From contig CM022670.1 in NCBI GenBank assembly GCA_012295275.1, positions 17,472,698 through 17,536,697 on the forward strand: DNA of 64,000 nucleotides, in the 5' to 3' direction. The notes beneath the pieces were generated by a model, which saw only the letters and a list, made by a program, of their open reading frames with translations, was not told the origin of the DNA and did no database searches. Position 1 is the stretch's first letter. Each line of letters starts with the position of its first letter. A program made the translations under genes and the position numbers. Positions 51,701 through 63,956 of this stretch are shown here, piece by piece. The DNA comes from Chrysomallon squamiferum (Eukaryota > Mollusca > Gastropoda > Neomphalida > Peltospiridae).

Positions 51701-54700
51701 ATAAGACTTTGTGGAACCTGAAATTATAATAAAAACAAATTAAAGAAATAAATAAAATCAGTAATTCATTGTAAGAACTCTATGCAATAATAAGCATTCC
51801 AGTAAAGAGACAGCTGTATTCTAAAGAAATAATATTCAGTAAACCAGGGGTGAGGAAACTTATTGGCTCAAGGGCCACATTGAGTTTTTGAAACTTTATG
51901 GTCATTCCTTTTCCACCTCACAATGGTGTGGCTCACTATGAGGTGGAAAGGGAACATACAAACATCTCACCACTGATGGATTTAATGGGAACAGTGTTGC
52001 TGAGGGTGCCCAGCATAAAAGCATAAAAAATACACATGACAAATGAGACACACAGCCTTTGATCAAAATTCAATGAAAAAATATTTTGTAATCCATTCCT
52101 TGTTGAAAACCTGACACACTCTGTCAATCTTCCACTTTTTACAGGTTCATTTTGTTATGGAGGGCAATGCTAGTGTCGGAGGTAGAGATGGCAATGAATA
52201 GCTGAGAGAATGTAGTGGATGTATACACCGACACACCCTGTTTTGATATGTAGTTTCAATCACAGTTTCAATTGTTTTTCAATGGAGCTTCATGGCAAAC
52301 ATTCATGGTGATTTGTATGTAACAATCGTAATTGCCATCTCTAGTCGGCTGCAAAGAAAGGTCCAGTCTAGTTGCAATGTGCCACTTGGTGGTACCAATT
52401 AAGTATCATAGGGAAAAAAAAAATCAGTGAAATGAAGACTAAAAATTTAAAAATGTTATAGGTTTATTGTTTGTGAAAATTCCTGTTGGGCCAGATAAAA
52501 TGATGTCACAGGCTGGATGTGGCATGCGGGCTGTCGTTTGCCCACCTCTGCAGTAAACTGTATTTAAATGTGCTGGCTTTGACAGTGTGAGGAAAAGTAT
52601 ATTAATTTTAAGGATGCAGGCCAACAAAACAAAAAAAAAAAAAAAAATTAAAAATAAAGGCCACTGTAACCTGAATGTATGCTTCAAAATACTAATTTCA
52701 CTTGTAGTACACTAAAATTATAAATTATAATAAGGAATTTATTTTTATTTTAAATAAGAAAAAGTTTAAATAAATTTAATGAAAAAGAAAATCTGAAATT
52801 ATAATCAAAAACATTTAAACTGAATATTTGAAATATTTTTATTTTATAGTGTAATACAGAAAACAAAATATTTAGAAAGCAAAGAAATAAATTAATAAAA
52901 AAATAGTTACTGCTGCATCATGGGGAACTCCTCCAACGAACAAGTTGGCAGTTGCTGCGTTCAGTCCAAGAACTGTGAATGTTCCGTCCGAGGTTCCTTC
53001 TGTGCGACTGACTGGCTGTCCATCAGTCTGTATTTCCAGTGTTCCAGTTTTACCAATCCTGGAAGATAATTAAAAGTAATTTCTGATTAAAAAAAAAAAA
53101 ATTAAATTCTTAAAATTTTATGTTACATTCTGGTGGATATTTTGCCTATCAAAGGTACCAAGTTGTGAATGCTAAATCTAATTTGTCTACCTGTTGAATG
53201 TTAAATGATCTAATTCACTCATCTTATAAACATTTCCTTAATAAGTAACTCACATGATAAACTCATTCTAGTAACTTATCTCAGTAACTACTCACCTAGT
53301 AAATATAACACCAGGTGAAGTCACTCACTTACAATTACTTTTATCTTCAGAAATAACTGATTAATGTGCTATGTGTTACATGAATAATTCACTCACCTGA
53401 AAATCTCATTCTAACAACTGATTTAAATAACAACTCACCTGGTGGCTGTTATCTGATGCCACTGGTTGTCATCAACATGAACAGCACTGACAACATTTGC
53501 TGGACCAGACCCAAGATCAAACTTGAAGATTACTTTGCCTCCAACAATCTCCAGTGCAAAATAATCATCCTGTTACAAATTTAGGAAAATATCATTTAGA
53601 AAATTATTAAACATAGCTAATTGTTCTTATTTTTGTTTATGGCTTTTGTTTTTGTAACATTTCCTTACTTAATAAATGTTTGTTTAAGAGAAACATAATT
53701 AAATTATTCAAAACAAATATATTATAATCATAAAATATATATGTTTTAGATTTTAAAACATTGATACAGTTCTATTTAGAAATAAGTGTTAATTTTTTTT
53801 GTTTTTGGGGTTTTTTTTGTGTATGTGTTCTAAATGTAATTTCAGTTATACAAAAATAACTTCAATTCTTTAACACAACTCATTTATGAAAAAGGAAAAA
53901 CAATGACCATTTAATTATATATAAATAACTGTTAAACAAAAAGCATAAATTCTTGACTTGTCAGGTTCTGTATGAAAATAGGATATAAAGTAAAAATTAA
54001 ATGTGTTTAAAGACACTATGAAATGAGTGAGATTACTTACAGGAACTGGTCTTCCAGATTTCTGATCTCCACCCAGATACAGAATTAAGCCATTTGATTG
54101 GTCAGTTTGAAGGAAGAGAGACACTTTGGTGTAGGAACCAGCCTGTTCAATGTTGGGAGGGTTACGAAGAGTGACGGTTGTGTTGCCTAGGAACTTCGTC
54201 CCCACTCGAATCTTGAATTAAAACCATCTCAATACATAAACAAATAAACAGTTTGATTAATAATAAGTTTAATGATAATATATAAATAAATACTTCATTA
54301 ATAATAACATTAGTAATAACACATAAATAAATAATTAACAATAACAGTAACGATGACAATAGTTTTACTGATAAATCTATTTGTAATGAGTAATTTGATA
54401 AAATTATTCCAATTTCTTTCATTTAAAAATGATAATCCCTTGCTGATATTGTATTTAATGTATACTAAAACAGATTATTGAAGGTAGTTTTTATAACTGC
54501 TTGGAGAGGTATATTTAGAATATTTTTGTTTACACACTCACCCTGTTAGCCTCATCTCTGGCTAGAGCAATTCTCTGTTTCAACTTGTCCACATTGGCAG
54601 ACACCATGTTTCCTACCTCTGTCAGTTTGGAGGCCTTGTCACCTAGAGAGCCGAGCAGCTCCTGGATGTCAGGGGTCAAGCCTCGCACTGACCTGACTGT

Positions 54701-57116
54701 ATACACATTTTATTTTTGTTACTATTTTAATGACAGGTATTTAACACATGTTTTTTAAATATTAATTTATAATACATGATGTATACATACATTATTTCAT
54801 GAATGACTGCTATTAATATTAATGCTTGTCAGGTGACAAACACAAATTGTTTTCCAAAATGATAATACAAAAAAAAAAAAAAAATAATAATAATGTACAT
54901 TTGTCTGACAAGTGAATACTTCTTAATACTAATTGCTATCATGTGTTGATATGATTTCTTTGTTTAATAACAAGAGAGGAAACCTGTTGTCTCCATTCCC
55001 TGAGTTATTCCTACTGACTAGCAGTAAAGGAAATGTAATAAGCACCTTCCCATAAAATAATATGCAAAAACAGTAAACTTTAATAAATTACTAAATTAAT
55101 ATCTTTAGTGTGTGTACTATTTACAACTGTTTACAAATATTCTTTGTAAACACTTTTGTTTCTGAAACATTCAATGGTTGATATACATTATAAATGTTAG
55201 ATGTCAAATAATACTTACTTTGATTTTCCACCAAGTTCATGTTCCGTTTTGTTTTGAAGATGGCGTTTCCGAGTTCCTGTGTTTTGTTTTTGTCACTCTG
55301 AAGCATGTAGCCAGCGAGCTGGTCGTTGATGTCTTTAATACGTGTTATGTCTTCTGTGGCACTGTCTATAGCTGACTGAGCTCGAGAGCCAGGCGACACT
55401 GAAAACATACATCATTTGTTACTACTTGTGGTAACAGTGTGTGTACACCTGTATGTGTATATGTGTGTTGTTTCTCTGTACTATTTTGGGTGAAAATACA
55501 CATATTCACAGAAGTGAAAAACATACACAGAGAGACAGATACACAAAGTCACTCTCACACACAAACACATTTATGCACATTAATTATTTAATGAGTTCTT
55601 TTTTTTTATAAAAATAAATTCTGATTGACTATATGTACATTGCTCATGCATGTTTTATCACCTGGTATAAGATCCAGAGAATTGTGAATTTCTTTCACCA
55701 TGTTTTCAACATTTTCATTCAAATTGTCCAAGTTGTCTGTGTTTGTTTTTGCTTCACTCAGCTGACCAGTTAGAGCTGAAATAAAAAAATAGTTGATTAA
55801 AGTAAAAAATAAACTAACAAAATTATTAACATTTAATTTTTCAAATAATTTATTCGAAAAGCTACATTGATCATTTTATATAAGCAATATTACACACACA
55901 CACACACACACAAAAACCCCCACAAAAAAACATACATATATACACTTGACAATAATAATAATTGGAAAACTTCTAAACTGTAAATAAAAGAAATTAGTCT
56001 GTTTACAAATAAAACAAGTATTAAAAATCTGAAGTATACAAATGTAGTGATTTTAATTTTATTTATAAATGTGGAAAATTAATACAGAAAAGAATGAAGG
56101 AAAAATGTTATACTCTATGACACACTGAACATATTTTTAATGTACCAGTCTAACAATTTATGTTCAACAATCATGCAGATAATCAGAGGAAGACAACTGG
56201 AAACTGACAATTTCTGATTCTTTTTTGATTAGCAACAAGAAGTTTACAAAATGAACCAGTAGAAGTGATGTTACCATTTTCAGTTCTATTAAAGGCTGAG
56301 TCTGCTTTCATAAGAAGAGAAGTGCTCCTTTCTTTGGACTTGGCTGAAATATCACCTACACCGTTTGACTGAAACACAATATCAACATGGTTACTAGTGC
56401 AATAAACAGAAGTTACTCAGTATCATCAAATTTGAAAATCAGTAGAAAAAAAAGAAGAATTAAAATTGTTTGTACAGTATTAGCTATGTTGTATTTAATT
56501 ATGTTATATATGTGGAGGAATAAGACATGTTGAAAATATGAAGAGGCTTGGAATTTAACATCTTCCACTCATGAAGTCATGTTTAACACAGAAATAAGAA
56601 TAAAACCTACTAAGCTGATAGGAGTGATTATGAAAATAATATTCAAGTATATTATATAATTAATAGTAATGACTAGCAAAACAATCACTTAGGAAAAATA
56701 CAAAATGTTTTATTCTTACTTCAACCAAGATGTACTCTAATGTCATCCTTATGTCTTCCCAGATCTATTCTCACAACATACTATAAAAACTTATTTCATT
56801 ATCATCCACAAGACAACATTCAGGATCTCACCTTGCTAAGAGCATCTTCTGCCTCTTTAAGAGCCATCATGGAGGCATTGTATGCTTTGTCGATAGCACC
56901 ATCAATGTCTTTGTAGGAGTTAGCAGCAGTCAGTGCGTTCTTGGCAACCTCACGAGTGTCTGTGTACATTCTGAAGAAAACACACAAATAAATGTATATC
57001 AGTTTCTTTGTCTGCAAGTTAGAAACAGATGATAAACAGTATGCACAAGTTTTGAAATGAGAAAGTAAAAAATGAGAGAAAGAGAGGTAGACAGACAGAA
57101 AATGTGTACATGCTTA

Positions 57117-57162
<46 letters not shown>

Positions 57163-57189
57163 TGTTACAGATGTGTGTGTATGTATGTA

Positions 57190-57260
<71 letters not shown>

Positions 57261-57585
57261 GACTATGAAATTTTACCGATCTAGATCTAATGCTTGCTGT
57301 CCAAGTGTGGCTGCATGGTAGAGACTGGCATTCACTATAGAATCAGTTCCGTTCAGTTTTGAGTTCAAACTGCCAACATACGTATCAAGAGCTTTCACTG
57401 CTGGTTCTAGTCGAGAAGAAAGACTTCCTAGTTCCTAAAAATATGTTTAGTAAGAAAACAGATTCAATATAACCAGTGTACAGTGTTTATCATTATTTTA
57501 TTTCATATTTCAACACTTGTACATATAGTATTTTGTTTATTATCTCAAATATTCAAAACTGGTATATGTAATATATTATTATTAC

Positions 57586-57633
<48 letters not shown>

Positions 57634-59302
57634 AAAATTGAAGTATATACATTTCGTGAAAACTACAGTGCAGTTTTGAGAAAACATTATCAAGATAGGC
57701 AATGTAGAATGTGCCAGAATGTGTTTTATGATAAATTACTCCCAGAAATGTAAGTATCTACTCACCAGGAAAGCCTCAGTACAGTTGTCAAGTGCTCCCC
57801 GAGCACTGTTGAGCAATTCTCTCGCCATGTCAAGAAGTAAAACTGTGTCTTCTTGATTCATTGATATACTTTCTAAACTTTTCTGTTTTAATAAATGAAT
57901 GAATGAATAAATAAATAAATAAATAAATAAGTAAGAAAAAGAACTAAAATAATAAAGTAATAATGTAAGAGTTATCCAAATAACTTAAAAATCAACAAAT
58001 GCACACACAGACAGACAGACACAAATTAACATGTTTTGTTCTGCTTAAATAGTTAAAGAAGAAACTACAAAAAACCACACAACAACAACAACAACAACAA
58101 AAAGCCCAGAAAATAATATTAACAATAATTAAACAAATAATAAAACTATGAAAAAGAACCCAAACCAATTACAAATTACCAAGAGTTCCTGACTCACAAA
58201 AAAACAATCATTTAAAAAAATGGTAACACACCTCCAGCATTTCCAGTGTGACTGCCTTCAGCTTGCTGACAATGTCAGATGCGTCTTCTGCCTCCAGTAA
58301 GGAATAGCGACTGTTGTTCTGAAGATCGTAAAATCGAGAGCTCATATCTGCTACTTTGTCAGTGGAATTCCTTGTTTTGTTTAGCTGAGTCTGCACCTGA
58401 GTCAGTATCAACTTCACTGCATCAAGAGCTGGAAACATAAAAATAAAAACTCATCTTAAATTAATTTATGTTTTGTGACAGTTTGTACTGATATACCGAT
58501 CTTTTTACTTTTTAATATTTCCCATTTTATGTTGTTGATAGAAAACATTTTAGTTTTTCTCTTCACTTCCCAAAACAGAACCACTTTTTGTGGTATACAA
58601 ATAAATGAGGTGCAGCCTAGTAATAGTTTACTTAAAGTGAACCATACTGAATGATTTCTGTATTAAAGTCAGAGATTTAATACATGCATACACATACTGA
58701 TGTATGAACACAAACCCATATATCTCACAAATACACCAATATTGGGATTAAATAATCAAAAAATAAATGGTATTGTTCCATAATTATATCAGTACTTTAG
58801 TAAATACCACACCACCCCAACATATACAAACATTCAGCATAATTAAAAATGCATTTGAACAGTTCAGAGTTAACATTAGTGTGCACCAAATAATAATACC
58901 TTTCATGGCTTCCATGTTTTCAGCAACAGTACTCTGATTCCCTTGTGAAAAATTCCGTGCCACAATTTCATCAAGAATTCGTTCGGCTTCTGAGATGTAC
59001 GTATCAATATTTGTAACATGAATCCTGTCCAGAATTCTTCTCAGAATGGAGTTAATGTAATCAACAGCATCTGAAATTAAACAAGTTTTACTATTTTTCT
59101 TTTGTTACAGGTGAGCAGGTCACTTGTGTGTTGCTGAGTCTATCAAATATAGTTTTGTTTTAGTACACATTTGAAAGGATACAAGAAAGGAAAATGACAG
59201 TCTTTGTTCATCTTCAAGAGAAAGACACTTTATTTTATAGAATATGAAACATCACTTGACACATATAAAATGTGATTAAACTTTGTTCATAAAAGGTAAA
59301 CT

Positions 59303-59334
<32 letters not shown>

Positions 59335-61969
59335 TATCAGTCTTAAGATCACTAACTATATAATTAGGTTATTTTGTTTGTAAATACAAAGAAAACTGTA
59401 AGAAACAATTCCAGACAAAACTCACCATGAGCATCAGTTTCTCTTTCTCGGACGTCTCTCTCTGTGTTATGAGCTTGTTCCAGGAAACTACGCACATCCT
59501 CAGAGATAGCATTGGCAGTGGCTTCTGCCTGCTTGGCCTGGACAAAACATAAAATATATTTCCAAAATTATTCTTAACAGAATCAGTAAATATTTTAATT
59601 ATACAATATTTTTATGCTATGAATTATCAAGTTACGTGGATGATAAAAGAAATCTGCATGTCAGTGAGATTAGATTATCTTATTAACAGTGTTTCCTGAA
59701 ACAGAATGTCTCTATCAGAGACTCTTTGTGTCTGGCTAGAATGTGAAATAAGTTAAATAATGTAGAACAGAATGTAGACTACATGGAATTAAGTTAAATT
59801 CAACTACTTTCTATAGATATATTAATGCTTGAACTGAATATTTTACTTTCTGAAGTTTTTCTGATTTCAGTTTGTTATGACACATTCCTGTAATAACATT
59901 TTCTACATAAATTCAGTATAAGATTAGAGTACAGTCATAAGAAGAGTTACCTACCCTGTCAAGAGTTCTCTGTGCTGTTTCTGCTAACTTGGCAATGTCA
60001 AATGGAGGCAGAGTAACTTTATCATCTTCTCTGTATAAACCTTCTATATAGGGCTGTAAATATTTAACAAAAGTTGATTTTAAAACTTAATCCCTTAAAC
60101 ATTTATCCAATGTTTTTATTATTTTAGAATGCTGTATATCTAACACAAGTTTGCTGTTTTGAAATATGAGAAATGAAATACACAGCTATATTTACTGATT
60201 ATAAACAAGTGTTGTTGTTTTCTTTTAACTTATACTTCTCAAAAGAAAGTTCACTGCGTGAATGGTGCTACAGAATGTTGCGAGAATAATAAAATATGAG
60301 AAATGAAATATCCAGCTGCATTCACTGATTGTAATCTAGTGGGTTTTTTTTAAATTTATACTTCTCAAAAAATAGTTTAATATGCACAGTGCTACAGAAT
60401 ATTGCTAGGATAAAAAGTAAAAGAATAATAGAACACGAGAAATGAAATATCCATCTGCATTTACCACTTATCAGCAAGTGGTTTTAATACATTCTTTACA
60501 AATGATGGTTTTACTGGGTGTATTGATCTACAGCATAGTGCTAGTGGAAAAAGTAATGGAATGGTTAAGTTTGTGACTAGATTTCTCTTACCCTCAGTTG
60601 GGACACTGTCTGGTTTATCTGTTCAAGTTTCTGGAAAGCTGCTACCCCAACTGACACACTGGCTAGCTGTCTTCGTGTCACAGTGACATTGCGATCAAGA
60701 ACGTCCAAGTCATCAAGCAGAATGTTCACACATTCATCACATTCTGAAATAATCAAATAAATTAATGAAAGTTTCAATAAAGCATTTTACTTTTAAGTAA
60801 AAGCATCTTATCTAAGGAAAATTACCATAGCAACAACCCCAAAATTAATGACAAATGTATTATTTGATTATAAATGAAGCTATTATACAAATATGTATTC
60901 ATGTATATGTACAGTGCATTGTATATTAACTGATTATTTTGTTTTTGGAAACATCACTTCATTCAGTCTACTAGCTATTTATTTTAAACATGTTGTTTCT
61001 TTACTTTTTTTTTCTAAAAATTTAAATACCTTCATCTGTAAAATTACAAAAGAGAAAAAAAAAAATTGCAGCAATCATAAATTTCCATGGAATCATTATA
61101 TTTTAGTCATCTTTATTATTAGCAAAGTTGGTCAGAAAAGGCAAAACAACAAAGGAGAGATGTTTTTGGGTTACTGAGAGAGAAAAGATGCACAAAGAAG
61201 GATTGAGCCTGTTATCAGTTGTCTACACTCACCTTGACAACCTCTGTCAGGTATGAGAATCCAGCGAGGTAAACACTGGTCACACATTCGTCCAGTCACA
61301 CCTGGGTAACACTGACACCGGCCGCTCTCTGGGTCACAGGTGATAGCACCATCAGACAGACAGTCGCATTCTGAAATTTTTTAAAACAAACATTTATAAA
61401 TAAATCAAAACAAATAAATAATAAAATGAAGCATATAAATAACTAAAACATAATAGTATGTGGTGTATTTGTTTTGTGTGTGTGTGTGTATGTGTGTTGT
61501 ATGTGTGTTGTATGTGGGTTATGTAAGAGTCTATGCGTGTGGTATATATATTTCTAATAGCAGAACATGTAAATATAGGCCTATTGTATTTAAGAAGTCT
61601 ACAATACACGAGATAACATGAAATGAAGTATACAATATACCACAGGTAGTAACAGTGTTAAAACATTCATTTCAACATCCAATGAGCACTAAAGAGTTTT
61701 CTAAACTTTTAGTACTTACTCTGACATCCACTAGGTCCATAGTTCCAGTAACCATTTTCACACTGATCACACTTTTGACCTACGACTCCTGGCTGGCACT
61801 GACATTGACCTGTACGAAGGTCACACTGTGGGTCAACAGATGCTGCTCCACAGTCACAATCCAAACATCCTGTGCAGTATTCATAGCCATACGTATATGG
61901 CTGAAATCAGAAGTCAAAAAATTAAAAACTAAATTTAAAAGAAAACATTTTTAAGTCTTGGAAATGTAT

Positions 61970-62000
<31 letters not shown>

Positions 62001-63956
62001 CATGCACAAATGCACATATGTATATTGTGTAAAGGTTTGAATATCTTTGTATATGTGTTGTTTTTGTGTTGGTTTCTTGTTTGCGTATGATAATATATGT
62101 TTTAGGTGTGATTAGGTAGATGAGTGTGTGTGTGTGTGTGTGTGCTATGTTTATATGGTATGTCTAAAGTATGTACATATGTGTTTATCATAGTTACTGT
62201 TTAATATATTTAAATAAAGACATACTGCACATCTGTCACAGTCAGGTCCTATGATGTTGGGTTTACACACACAGACTCCATTATATCTGTCACAACTTTC
62301 TGAACCACACCGAGAACAGGTACATGCTGAAATACACAATTTTATATTTAATTTCCACTCTCTGATATTCTAACAATATCTCTCTATATATCTTAATAAA
62401 ACTCTCATTAACGCTGTAATCTGTCATTTTTCAATGATTGTGTTTTATATACACTAACACACACATATGCATATAAATATATACAATTTTAATCTAATCT
62501 TAAAACATTTAAAAACAAATTTGTAACAATGACGTTGTTAATGCTGCAGATTTATCATTTTATAAAAAGAAAAAAAAAATCTTATAAAATTTACAAATGG
62601 GATATTTAAGATTTCTGACAGCAAACACAAAATACTAAAACTGTGATGAAATCTATTGGAAACTAGAAATGAACTTACGTGAACAATCTTTGTTGGTAAT
62701 GGCATCACCAAACCACCAGTCTTTGCAAACTCCACAGTCAGAGCCTGCTGTATTGTTCAGACAAATCAAACACTGGCCTGTCAGTCTGTCACAGCTGTTG
62801 GGATCATTGACGTCAATGTTACCACTACAACCACAGGGTTGGCAGTAGTCATTTAGTTTTGTGGGATCTCCATAGTAACCAGGAGCACATCTGAAAATAT
62901 ATATATATAAAATGTTCTTAGTTCATCAATATTGTAAGATCTGATATGCAGTGCTAGTGACATCCTAGGGACAGATGTTGTTATAAGAAACAATTTTAAA
63001 AATAATATAAATATAATTTGTTTCTATTCCGTGAATAAAAGAAATTTAAAAAAAATAAAAAGAAGTAGCTACTTACGACTGACAGTTTGGACCATAATAT
63101 CCAGGTTTACATTCACAGAAAGTTCTCAGACCATCTTCAGAAACAAAGCAGGACACAGCAAAACTGAAAACATTTTATTATAAATGATTTATTTATAAAA
63201 TGAATAATAAAAACCTGAATTTATATGTATCTCTGTATGTAAATTTCTATAAACATACATTTGTTTAGATAACCAGTTTCCATGTGTATGAAACTGAACA
63301 GCTGTTTAACAACATCACAGAATAAAGTCAATGACTATTGGGTATTATTCTATGGTTATGACAATAAGAACAGCATGTATAAAATAAATCAGTTTCAAAA
63401 AATGAATTGCTAATATTTTAGACTGCATACAATATAATTAATAAATATAAAATACAAAACATTTATCACAGCTGTGTTTTGAAATACATAAAAAAAAATT
63501 AATTTGTTTTTAAAGCTTAGAACAGGTTCTGGAAGTAATTGGAGTGATTACAACATGGCTGTGTTACATAAATAACTTTTCTAATTGGTTGTAAATGAGG
63601 TATATTTATCAAACTGTGATGCACAAAGAAATAATCATAACAGGCTTTGCAATGAGGTCTTATGTATATAATCCTATTTATAATAAGGTAAGACTATATG
63701 GTCATTATCTCTCTCTTTCACACACACACACACAAACAAATATGCATTAAATTATTTCAGAACAGTAAGCCATGGAAGTGATGAACACTTTTTCATTGAG
63801 TATGTCCTGTTTGTTATATATCAGATTATTAACTCACTTGTTTGACGGGACAGGGAGGGGACAGGCACATACAGAACATGGACCAGAGATTGGATCACCA
63901 TAGTAACCAGACAGGCATTTCTCACAGTGTGTACCTGTAGTGTTGTCCCTGCAGTC
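43589..63956 (-). CDS. Laminin alpha chain, 5' part outside the window
   Basis: 37 minus-strand exons, phase-consistent from 63956 to the TAA at 43589, encode about 1,809 residues. The order is laminin-type EGF (LE) repeats, a coiled-coil region (domains II/I) of about 560 residues, then LG1-3, a linker and LG4-5. Only alpha chains carry the five LG domains. The chain assembles with beta and gamma chains through the coiled coil in the secretory pathway and is secreted into basement membranes. There its LG domains bind integrins, dystroglycan and sulfated glycans. Vertebrate alpha chains are about 3,000 or more residues, so the N-terminal half (LN domain, more LE, L4) lies to the right. I cannot decide between the alpha1/2 and alpha3/5 types from this part. 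Introns are mostly 0.3-1.2 kb; one carries a hAT MITE. Confidence 0.97.
44349..44381. repeat. (CA)n microsatellite with ATGC repeats
   Basis: GCATGCATGCATGC followed by about 16 CA units, in the intron between the exons at 44476 and 44240 of laminin. Confidence 0.9.
44579..44640. repeat. (AAT)n microsatellite abutting a splice acceptor
   Basis: About 16 AAT units followed by AAC units. On the coding strand it runs up to within a few bases of the AAAG acceptor of the laminin exon starting at 44575, so the usual polypyrimidine tract is replaced by ATT repeats. Confidence 0.95.
45566..47283 (-). CDS. Laminin alpha: LG3-LG4 linker and LG4 domain
   Basis: Exons 47283-47127, 46667-46478, 46076-45906 and 45719-45566. 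The first exon is linker plus the start of LG4: [20 protein letters not shown], then [18 protein letters not shown]4 proper: [68 protein letters not shown] and [20 protein letters not shown]4-5 in alpha chains bind alpha-dystroglycan and heparin through a calcium site and basic patches. The linker is acidic, and I see no dibasic furin-type site in it. Confidence 0.93.
45755..45793. repeat. (AAAT)n microsatellite
   Basis: About nine tetranucleotide units in a laminin intron. Confidence 0.9.
46756..47095. repeat. ACC/ACT-rich minisatellite, unit about 44 bp
   Basis: CCTCTACTACTACCACCACC followed by CTACTTATATTACTATAA and CATCA recurs at least four times with spacer changes. It ends in pure ACC triplets and CACCACTG sequence. 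It fills most of the laminin intron between 47127 and 46667. Confidence 0.85.
47719..49547 (-). CDS. Laminin alpha: LG3 domain and start of the linker
   Basis: Exons 49547-49401, 49150-49005, 48669-48484 and 47843-47719. Signatures: [67 protein letters not shown] and [13 protein letters not shown], then a closing [12 protein letters not shown]. The last exon runs into the acidic linker ([16 protein letters not shown]) that separates LG1-3 from LG4-5. Confidence 0.93.
49783..51197 (-). CDS. Laminin alpha: LG2 domain
   Basis: Exons 51197-50851, 50507-50414 and 49900-49783. Signatures: [82 protein letters not shown] and [19 protein letters not shown], ending in GVDTGCPEQ. The closing Cys-Cys disulfide pair is kept. 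Confidence 0.94.
51216..51520. repeat. Minisatellite, unit about 45 bp, about 7 copies
   Basis: The unit is roughly AATGTTGTAGATGAAATC, then CTTATAGTAACAT, then ACAAATATAAAC. Copies vary in length and sequence. It occupies most of the laminin intron between 51593 and 51197 and is free of stops in one minus frame, giving an artefactual upstream extension of the following exon. Confidence 0.85.
51593..54211 (-). CDS. Laminin alpha: LG1 domain
   Basis: Exons 54211-54041, 53569-53440, 53058-52911 and 51717-51593. Laminin-G beta-sandwich signature: [63 protein letters not shown] and a final [20 protein letters not shown]1-3 carry the main integrin-binding surface in laminins. The intron between the exons at 52911 and 51717 contains the hAT MITE, and the intron after 51593 contains a 45-bp minisatellite. 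Confidence 0.93.
51845..52550. mobile_element. Non-autonomous hAT element (MITE) in a laminin intron
   Basis: 706 bp beginning CAGGGGTGAGGAAAC and ending GTTTGCCCACCTCTG. The two ends are imperfect inverted repeats (12 of the first 15 bases match). Both sides are flanked by the 8-bp direct repeat CAGTAAAC (51837-51844 and 52551-52558), the target-site size of hAT elements. The CAGGGGTGGGCAAAC-like ends with GGCTCAAGGGCCACATTG next to them are typical of hAT MITEs. No transposase is encoded. A subterminal hairpin (CCTTTTCCACCTCA / TGAGGTGGAAAGG) lies at 51907-51951. Confidence 0.9.
54542..60743 (-). CDS. Laminin alpha: coiled-coil domains II and I
   Basis: Exons 60743-60592, 60053-59955, 59537-59426, 59070-58900, 58428-58232, 57882-57766, 57434-57277, 56970-56832, 56368-56275, 55775-55662, 55398-55219 and 54696-54542. 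The segment begins [19 protein letters not shown], with a Cys pair typical of the interchain disulfide region at the top of the coiled coil. It continues with heptad-like sequence rich in Ala, Leu, Glu, Lys and Asn, for example [39 protein letters not shown] and [15 protein letters not shown]. Several N-glycosylation sequons are present (NVT, NQT, NST, NGT). This part pairs with beta and gamma chains to form the long arm. Confidence 0.93.
57127..57260. repeat. (GT)n, (TA)n and (GATA)n microsatellites
   Basis: A (GT)n run at 57127-57160, GT/TA tracts to 57226 and about eight GATA units at 57227-57260, ending about 16 bases from the donor of the laminin exon at 57277. Confidence 0.93.
57590..57632. 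repeat. (ATT)n microsatellite
   Basis: About 14 ATT units in a laminin intron. Confidence 0.93.
60158..60560. repeat. Tandem repeat, three copies of about 135 bp
   Basis: Copies at about 60158-60292, 60293-60430 and 60431-60560. Each carries GAGAAATGAAATA, CAGCT or ATCTGCATT, a TTACTGATT-like segment, TATACTTCTCAAAA (first two copies) and GTGCTACAGAAT or a relative. It lies in a laminin intron. Confidence 0.75.
61233..63956 (-). CDS. Laminin alpha: laminin-type EGF repeats
   Basis: Exons 63956-63838, 63163-63077, 62890-62679, 62326-62226, 61900-61720 and 61370-61233. They encode cysteine-rich LE modules with the usual eight-cysteine spacing and GYYGDP turns: [91 protein letters not shown] and [19 protein letters not shown]. 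They form the rod-like short-arm stem just before the coiled coil. Junction phases agree across all exons. The CxxC pairs in each module are intact, as expected for a functional secreted protein. Confidence 0.95.
61975..62000. repeat. (GT)n microsatellite
   Basis: About 13 GT units in a laminin intron; a second GT run lies at 62125-62143. Confidence 0.9.
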
